This document shows positions 14,160-18,161 of a stretch of 18,161 nt of DNA, one piece after another. Where the stretch lies: positions 1 through 18,161 of the forward strand of contig JACRCA010000351.1 in the NCBI GenBank assembly GCA_016234425.1. The letters run 5' to 3'. Source of the stretch: Deltaproteobacteria bacterium. Its GTDB lineage: Bacteria > Desulfobacterota > SM23-61. The translations under genes were made by a program, and so were the position numbers. The notes below the pieces were generated by a model. It had not been told where the DNA came from. It saw only the letters and a list, made by a program, of their open reading frames with translations, and searched no databases. Each line of letters opens with the position of its first letter. The stretch's first letter is position 1.

Positions 14160-15347
14160 ATGAATTCTGAGAAAAAAATCTTCGGCCTCAGCCGCAACAT
14201 TTTTTCCCTGGGATTGGTCAGCTTTTTCACTGATGTAAGCAGTGAAATGATATACCCCCTGCTGCCCATCTTCTTAACTTCCGTCCTGGGGATGGGAGCT
14301 ACCTTTGTAGGCCTGGTTGAAGGAGTTGCCGAGGCCACTGCTTCCTTGCTCAAGCTACTGTCGGGCTGGCTCTCTGACCGCTGGGGAAAGAGAAAGTCCC
14401 TGGTCGTCTTTGGTTATACGCTCTCTACGCTCATCCGCCCTTTAGTCGCTGCTGCTACAGCAGGGTGGCATGTCCTTCTCATCCGTTTCCTGGACCGGGT
14501 GGGGAAAGGAATTCGGACTTCTCCCCGAGACGCGCTGATCGCTGACTCCAGCATCGCCGGGGAACAAGGGAAAGCCTTCGGCTTCCAGCGGGCCATGGAT
14601 CATGCTGGAGCCGTAGTAGGGCCCTTGATTGCTTTCTTCCTTCTCACCTTCATTACCCAGCAATACCGCCTCATCTTCTGGTTGGCCTTCATTCCAGGCA
14701 TGGCCGCGCTTGTCACCCTCATTCGGGGGGTGAGCGAAAAAAAGTCCAGATCATTTGGGCCACCTTTGTCGAAAGTTCATTTGACCTTCCGGCCTTTTGA
14801 CCGTCGTTTCAAAGTTTTTCTTTTGATCGTCATTCTATTCACGCTGGGTAATTCCAGCGACGCCTTCCTGCTCTTGAAAGCCAAAGATGCCGGCATCCCC
14901 GTCTCCCTCATTCCCATCCTCTGGGTGGTTCTGCATATTTCCAAGTCCCTATCGGCCACTCCCGGGGGAATTCTTTCCGACCGTCTGGGCAGAAAGGATG
15001 TGATCATTGCTGGCTGGTTGCTCTACAGCGCGGTTTATTGGGCTTTTGCCTGGGCTGAAACTCCCGGGATGATTTGGCTCCTTTTCGCGATCTACGGTCT
15101 ATTCTATGGCTTGACCGAGGGAGGAGAGCGCGCCCTGGTGGCCGATCTGGTTCAACCCCACCTGCGCGGAACTGCTTACGGCCTGTATAATTTCTCCATC
15201 GGGATCAGCACCCTTCCTGCCAGCCTCTTGATGGGCCTGCTCTGGGAAAAAGTGAGTCCCAAAGCAGCCTTCGGTTTCGGGGCCACCCTGGCCCTACTGG
15301 CAGCTATTCTCCTTTGGCTGGCACTTAAAAAGACAGGTAATAGGTGA
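14160..15347 (+). CDS. MFS transporter
   Basis: A major facilitator superfamily permease of 395 aa, probably with 12 membrane helices. The N-terminus (FGLSRNIFSLGLVSFFTDVSSEM) leads into helix 1. The loop 2-3 signature motif A is clear, GWLSDRWGKRK (about 69-79). Another conserved stretch, DRVGKGIRTSPRDALIA (about 112-128), is followed by GFQRAMDHAGAVVGPL (about 141). In the C-terminal half, a second copy of the loop motif is GGILSDRLGRKDVI. Family members are often annotated as drug or sugar efflux permeases; the substrate cannot be told from sequence. The start was set at the first ATG in frame; a TTG at 14112 is unlikely. The last codons and stop are made of a heptamer repeat (see below). 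No functional partner is adjacent. Confidence 0.92.
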   Translation: MNSEKKIFGLSRNIFSLGLVSFFTDVSSEMIYPLLPIFLTSVLGMGATFVGLVEGVAEATASLLKLLSGWLSDRWGKRKSLVVFGYTLSTLIRPLVAAATAGWHVLLIRFLDRVGKGIRTSPRDALIADSSIAGEQGKAFGFQRAMDHAGAVVGPLIAFFLLTFITQQYRLIFWLAFIPGMAALVTLIRGVSEKKSRSFGPPLSKVHLTFRPFDRRFKVFLLIVILFTLGNSSDAFLLLKAKDAGIPVSLIPILWVVLHISKSLSATPGGILSDRLGRKDVIIAGWLLYSAVYWAFAWAETPGMIWLLFAIYGLFYGLTEGGERALVADLVQPHLRGTAYGLYNFSIGISTLPASLLMGLLWEKVSPKAAFGFGATLALLAAILLWLALKKTGNR

Positions 15348-15466
15348 TGGGCAATGGGCGACAGGCTATGGGCTGGCCAGAGACTATGCGCCATTGGCTA
15401 AAGCCTATAGGATAAAAAATTAAGGCTCGTATTTTGCCCATAACCTACAACCTCTAGCCTATAGCC
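15336..15466. repeat. Inverted heptamer-repeat arrays between convergent genes
   Basis: The left array (15336-15377) has six 7-nt units: GGTAATA, GGTGATG, GGCAATG, GGCGACA, GGCTATG, GGCTGGC. The right array (15432-15466) has five units in opposite orientation: TTTTGCC, CATAACC, TACAACC, TCTAGCC, TATAGCC. CAGGCTATGGGC (15362-15373) pairs with 15457-15468 at 11 of 12 positions. The left array begins inside the MFS gene and provides its stop codon. The right one ends 5 nt before the deacetylase stop. The hairpin could act as a bidirectional terminator for the two convergent genes; that role is inferred. Confidence 0.75.
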
Positions 15467-15470
15467 TGAT

Positions 15471-16679
15471 TTATTTAATTCTATGGATCGGGAAAACGTT
15501 CTGCTTGATATAACTAACCACTCTGTCCACTTCCCGGTTAATCCGCTCCTTGGTATTCCCCATCATGTAGACCGTTTTATCATGGAGGCTGCCTACCTCA
15601 ATCTCCGGCCCAAACATCATTCCCCCAACGACTCCGACGTATTCATCCCGGGGTTCTAAGTCATTCAAAATCCCCCAGGCCAGAGTCCAACTCCGGGCTG
15701 TTTTGTAAACATCGTATCCCCCACCTCCCAGGGCCAAGACCCGGGGGGCCACTCCAACTAATTTTTTTACCACCTGGCAATAACCAAAGTTGGTCATGCT
15801 CAGATGGGTGAGGGGGTCGGAGATATGCGTGTCCGCTCCCAGCTCGACGACCACGATGTCCGCGGCAAAGGCGTCGAGAAGGGGAGGCCCAATCTCTTCA
15901 AAGGCCCGAACGAAGGCCTCATCATCCGTGTTTTGGGGTAGAGGAACATTCACCGTAAACCCTCTCCCTTTGCCCTCTCCGATCTCATTCTCAAAACCTG
16001 ACCAGGGATAGAGGTCCCGTCCGCTTTCGTGAAACGAAATTACCAGAACTCGGTTTTCCTGATAAAAAGCCTCCTGAACTCCATTGCCATGATGGGCGTC
16101 GATGTCCACGAAAGCCACTCGCCACCCCTCTTTTAGAAGGTGGGTTATGGCCACAGCTACATCGTTCACGTAGCAGAACCCTTCGGCGTAGGCCCTGCCC
16201 GCGTGATGAAACCCTCCTAAGGGATTGAAGGCCACCTGCACCTCACCGGAGGCGATCATCTTCGCCCCTAAAAAGGTTGCGCCGGCAGTGAGAGCGGCAT
16301 AATCATAGACCCCAGAAAAAATCGGATTATCCTCGGTCCCCAGTCCATATTTCAAAATTTCCGGGTCTACGGTCAAAAAATCTCCCTTACGCCCCGATAG
16401 CAGATCAGGCCAATGCTTGCCGTCTAAGGTTCCCGAATTGAGTGCCTGGAGAATTTTGAGGTATCCTTCATCGTGGAACTCCTTCATGACCGCAAAATCC
16501 AGCGGTTCGGGGTTGACCAAGCGAATCCAGGGACGTTCCATCAGATCATAGCGGCGACAGAGCTCCAGAGTCAGTTTGGCCCGAATCGGTTTAAAGGGAT
16601 GGGTGGGACTGTACTCGAAATTGGCCAATTCATCGGAGTAAATAAAAACGCTCTTAAAGTTTTCAGCCCGGCCATTCAT
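15471..16679 (-). CDS. Class I histone-deacetylase superfamily protein (AcuC-like)
   Basis: A zinc-dependent deacetylase-family enzyme, probably acting on acetyl-lysine or a small acetylated amine. It is 402 aa from the ATG at 16679. Catalytic features are GGFHHAGRAYAEGFCYVNDVAVA (His158/His159), the metal ligands in DIDAHHGNGVQEAF (Asp194, His196), the third ligand in ELGADTH (Asp283) and the transition-state tyrosine in LGGGGYD (Tyr322). All are intact. The N-terminus VFIYSDELANFEYSPTHPFKPIR is typical of bacterial AcuC-type proteins. No acs or acetoin genes lie nearby, so the name acuC is not assigned. A TTG at 16703 is open in frame but lies in the predicted promoter spacer. The C-terminal ~60 residues (VGVVGGMMFGPEIEVGSLHD onward) extend beyond the catalytic core. 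Confidence 0.93.
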   Translation of the reverse strand: MNGRAENFKSVFIYSDELANFEYSPTHPFKPIRAKLTLELCRRYDLMERPWIRLVNPEPLDFAVMKEFHDEGYLKILQALNSGTLDGKHWPDLLSGRKGDFLTVDPEILKYGLGTEDNPIFSGVYDYAALTAGATFLGAKMIASGEVQVAFNPLGGFHHAGRAYAEGFCYVNDVAVAITHLLKEGWRVAFVDIDAHHGNGVQEAFYQENRVLVISFHESGRDLYPWSGFENEIGEGKGRGFTVNVPLPQNTDDEAFVRAFEEIGPPLLDAFAADIVVVELGADTHISDPLTHLSMTNFGYCQVVKKLVGVAPRVLALGGGGYDVYKTARSWTLAWGILNDLEPRDEYVGVVGGMMFGPEIEVGSLHDKTVYMMGNTKERINREVDRVVSYIKQNVFPIHRIK

Positions 16680-16688
16680 GCGGTTCCC

Positions 16689-16716
16689 ATCATACCGGAA
16701 CAAAATCCCGGGTCAA
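16689..16716 (-). promoter_or_regulatory. Sigma70-like promoter of the deacetylase gene
   Basis: On the minus strand TTGACC (16716-16711) and TATGAT (16694-16689) are separated by 16 nt; each matches consensus at 5 of 6 positions. The expected transcription start (about 16682) is only a few bases before the ATG at 16679, which would make the mRNA nearly leaderless. Confidence 0.5.
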
Positions 16717-16794
16717 TCTTTTTCTTCTTAGCTCCTATTGCCGCATCCCAAAAGTTCCTTGACAAATTCTGACGTGGAGCCAGGCGGAGGAACG

Positions 16795-16929
16795 ATGCGC
16801 GCCGCCAAAATCGGCCGGGAAATGCCTGGCCTGGAAATCGCTGGCGAACCTCCACAAAAAAACAAGCGGGGCGATAATATCACCAAAAAGCTCGGAAATT
16901 ATGAAGAGGACTCGCCCCGCTCCCCCTAA
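16795..16929 (+). CDS. Possible 44-aa small protein
   Basis: An ATG at 16795 is preceded by GGAGG with 4-nt spacing and is followed by 44 sense codons and TAA. The product is hydrophilic and charged (begins MRAAKIGREMPGLEIAGEPP, ends YEEDSPRSP), with no Cys, no membrane segment and no signal peptide. I do not recognise it. Most of it lies inside the inverted-repeat element, so the ORF may be accidental. The closely spaced ribosome site is the main support. Confidence 0.3.
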   Translation: MRAAKIGREMPGLEIAGEPPQKNKRGDNITKKLGNYEEDSPRSP

Positions 16930-16965
16930 GGAGGAACCACTGCCTCATTTTGGCCAGCGCAGCGG
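16930..16965 (+). repeat. Dispersed repeat copy A (upstream of the SagB-type gene)
   Basis: This 36-nt segment, which overlaps the right arm of the 206-bp element, matches 18037-18072 at 27 of 36 ungapped positions. ACTGCCTCAT is identical in both. The two copies are in the same orientation on either side of the SagB-type gene. Confidence 0.5.
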
Positions 16966-17036
16966 TCCTTCGCCTGGCTCCTGGGAACGACCTTTCAATT
17001 ATTCAACTTATTTCTGAGACGCGATACCAGGATAAA

Positions 17037-17065
17037 TTGACATCTTGGAGCAAATTTCCTAAACT
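17037..17065 (+). promoter_or_regulatory. Sigma70-like promoter of the SagB-type gene
   Basis: TTGACA (17037-17042, perfect -35) and TAAACT (17060-17065, 4 of 6) are spaced by 17 nt. Transcription would start near 17072, giving a leader of about 29 nt that contains the GGGAGGTG ribosome site at 17089-17096. Confidence 0.5.
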
Positions 17066-17100
17066 TTTGGACACAATGACCCGTCTTGGGGAGGTGCTGG

Positions 17101-17859
17101 ATGGAATTTTCAGAGCAAAAGATCGGTGAACAGTTCCAGGAGGAGACAAAATATGCCCGCTCCCCCCATTGGCCAATAAGCTCCGCAAAAAAGAGCCTCC
17201 CTAGACCCCTCAAACCTTCTTCCCCGCAACTCATTTCCCTATCCCAGCCTCATCTGGATAACGGGCCAAACTTATGGAAAGTCTTGCTGCACCGCCGCTC
17301 GATACGGGAGTATAGCCAAGTCCCTCTCTCCCTGGAGGAACTCTCCAACCTTCTCTGGGCTACGCAGGGCATCACGGCCAAAGCCTCCCTTCCCTGGTAC
17401 CGGACAGCCCCGTCAGCCGGCGCTCTCCATCCCATTGATAGTTACTTGGTCGTCAACCGGGTCGAAAGATTAGAGCCGGGAATCTACTTCCTGCGCGTGC
17501 AGGATTTCTCCCTGGAGGTAAAAAATAAAGGAGACTTTTCTCGGCAGATCGCCCAGGCAGCTTTGGACCAGCAGATGGCCCAGGCTGCTGCTGTGGTGTT
17601 TGTCTGGGTAGGCGTAATCCGGCGCTGCCGCCAAAAATATCGCCAGCGAGCCTACCGGTACGTCTACTTGGATTGCGGCCACCTGGGGCAAAACCTCTAC
17701 TTAGCGGCTACGGCCATGAACCTGGGATGCTGCGGCATTGCGGCTTTCTATGATGATGAGGTCAACGAATTAGTAGGGGTCGATGGCCACGAGGAAACCG
17801 CCATCTACCTGGCTACGGTGGGGAGAAAAGAATCTTCTTCTAACACTTGCCTCCAATAA
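17101..17859 (+). CDS. SagB-type (nitroreductase-family) FMN oxidoreductase, stand-alone
   Basis: A 252-aa member of the SagB/ThcOx branch of the FMN-dependent nitroreductase superfamily. Its N-terminal segment (IGEQFQEETKYARSPHWP) is typical of this branch. FMN-binding features are HRRSIREYSQVPLSLEELS (about 64-82), then LLWATQGIT, TAPSAGALHPIDSYLVV (about 102), DCGHLGQNLYLAATAMNLG (about 191) and GCCGIAAFYDDEVNELVG (about 209). The ATG at 17101 has GGGAGGTG about 5 nt upstream; a TTG at 17086 is unlikely because it precedes that site. Known SagB proteins oxidise azolines in thiazole/oxazole peptides, but no cyclodehydratase (SagC/SagD) or Cys/Ser-rich precursor is nearby. A more general redox role is likely and the substrate is unknown. 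Confidence 0.9.
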   Translation: MEFSEQKIGEQFQEETKYARSPHWPISSAKKSLPRPLKPSSPQLISLSQPHLDNGPNLWKVLLHRRSIREYSQVPLSLEELSNLLWATQGITAKASLPWYRTAPSAGALHPIDSYLVVNRVERLEPGIYFLRVQDFSLEVKNKGDFSRQIAQAALDQQMAQAAAVVFVWVGVIRRCRQKYRQRAYRYVYLDCGHLGQNLYLAATAMNLGCCGIAAFYDDEVNELVGVDGHEETAIYLATVGRKESSSNTCLQ

Positions 17860-17867
17860 AACCTCCC

Positions 17868-17882
17868 CTCCCCCGTGGGGAG
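17868..17882 (+). terminator. Hairpin after the SagB-type gene, weak terminator candidate
   Basis: CTCCCC-cgt-GGGGAG forms a perfect 6-bp GC-rich stem 8 nt after the stop codon. It is followed by an A-run rather than a T-run on the plus strand, so it is not a classical intrinsic terminator. Position is the main support. Confidence 0.35.
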
Positions 17883-18036
17883 CTGTGAAAAAATAGATTA
17901 CATCCTTCTCCCCCTTGTCGGGGTCCGGGAGCGGGGGGCGGTGAGCGCAGGCAGCATCGGCGGGAGAAGACTCTCCTAAATGGTTCAGGCGTCCGTCCGA
18001 AAAGGGAGGCGGGGTGCTTGTTCCCGCCTGATCCAT

Positions 18037-18072
18037 GGAAGAATAACTGCCTCATGATGCCAAGCGAAGCGC
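18037..18072 (+). repeat. Dispersed repeat copy B (downstream of the SagB-type gene)
   Basis: This is the second copy of the 36-nt sequence at 16930-16965 (27 of 36 identical, including ACTGCCTCAT), in the same orientation. It suggests a repeat family at both ends of the SagB-type gene. Confidence 0.5.
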
Positions 18073-18161
18073 CTCCCGCTACCGGACCTGCGAAGGCCAT
18101 CTGATGTTACGCCAGGTTCTGCAACTTGGCACTAGCATAATTTTTTCACACCTTGGGGCAG

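Larger units (their letters stand above)
16776..16981. repeat. 206-bp element bounded by ~35-bp imperfect inverted repeats
   Basis: The left arm (16776-16811) starts GGAGCCAGGCG and ends GCCAAAAT. The right arm (16947-16981) is its inverse with about 30 of 35 positions matching, including a perfect outer 11 bp and inner 8 bp. A second nested pair, GCGGGGCGA / TCGCCCCGC (16866-16874 / 16912-16920), is exact. The element could be a small non-autonomous mobile repeat (MITE-like) or encode a structured RNA. No target duplication is evident at the outer edges. Confidence 0.6.
16680..17100. other. 421-bp divergent region without a known gene
   Basis: This lies between the deacetylase start and the SagB-type gene. 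From left to right it holds the deacetylase promoter, a lone TTGACA at 16759-16764 with no matching -10, the 206-bp inverted-repeat element (16776-16981) containing a possible 44-aa ORF, and the SagB promoter (17037-17065). No tRNA or recognised riboswitch is seen. Confidence 0.6.
17860..18161. other. 302-bp gene-free tail with several inverted repeats
   Basis: No convincing gene is present. Visible structure: the hairpin at 17868-17882; an 11-nt inverted pair TGTGAAAAAAT / ATTTTTTCACA (17884-17894 / 18140-18150) enclosing most of the region; a perfect 7-bp stem AGGCGGG / CCCGCCT (18007-18013 / 18023-18029); and an 8-bp stem GCCAGGTT / AACTTGGC with one G-T pair (18111-18118 / 18123-18130). 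G/C homopolymer-rich text around 17900-17940 looks like dispersed-repeat DNA. It continues to the window edge. Confidence 0.55.

Noticed and set aside
15336..15466. CRISPR array
   Set aside because: Units are 7 nt with no spacers, are imperfect, and invert about a centre; no cas gene is nearby.
16759..16764. TTGACA as promoter of the small ORF
   Set aside because: No acceptable -10 hexamer occurs 16-18 nt downstream; that stretch is GC-rich.
16795..17859. Thiazole/oxazole peptide biosynthesis cluster (small ORF plus SagB)
   Set aside because: The small ORF has no Cys and few Ser/Thr, and no YcaO or E1-like gene is present.
17840..18100. Minus-strand ORF of 86 codons after the SagB-type gene
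   Set aside because: Gly/Pro/Arg-rich composition from GC-rich repeat text; it overlaps the SagB end and has no recognisable domain.

Overview
This is bacterial chromosome from a diderm (Gram-negative) organism. It carries a complete-looking structural operon for a type II secretion system (T2SS), including an outer-membrane secretin. Gene order, protein architecture (PilM/PilN-like GspL, PDZ-less GspC) and the many 7- and 9-nt-period repeats between genes resemble Desulfobacterota-type genomes, but that placement is an inference. No RNA gene, CRISPR array, transposase or integrase is visible.

Layout. Positions 1-2206 (minus strand) hold phosphate-uptake genes in the order pstB, pstS, pstC; pstC runs off the left edge. 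Positions 2472-13837 (minus strand, read right to left) hold the T2SS operon gspE-F-G-H-I-J-K-L-M-C-D, mostly with overlapping or closely spaced genes. A divergent AT-rich region (13838-14159) separates gspE from a plus-strand MFS exporter (14160-15347). That gene converges on a minus-strand class I histone-deacetylase/AcuC-family gene (15471-16679), with a gap filled by inverted heptamer repeats. The right end (16680-18161) contains a divergent promoter region, a 206-bp imperfect inverted-repeat element with a possible 44-aa ORF, a stand-alone SagB-type nitroreductase gene (17101-17859), and a 302-bp repeat-rich non-coding tail.

How the genes work together. GspE (ATPase), GspF, GspL and GspM form the inner-membrane assembly platform. 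GspG is the major pseudopilin and GspH, I, J and K are the minor ones. GspC links the platform to the GspD secretin pore. No prepilin peptidase (GspO) or pilotin (GspS) is present here, so these must be encoded elsewhere, or GspD may pilot itself through its own possible lipid anchor. PstB/S/C belong to the high-affinity phosphate ABC importer and look like a separate unit downstream. The deacetylase, MFS and SagB-like genes show no clear functional link to the T2SS.

Most notable observations. (1) The gspJ prepilin leader seems to have been interrupted by an in-frame 105-bp insertion that carries a stop codon and is flanked by 10-bp direct repeats. (2) Several operon spacers are built from different short-period tandem repeats. 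(3) The PstB ABC signature is degenerate (LALGQ instead of LSGGQ). (4) Related repeats flank the SagB-type gene.
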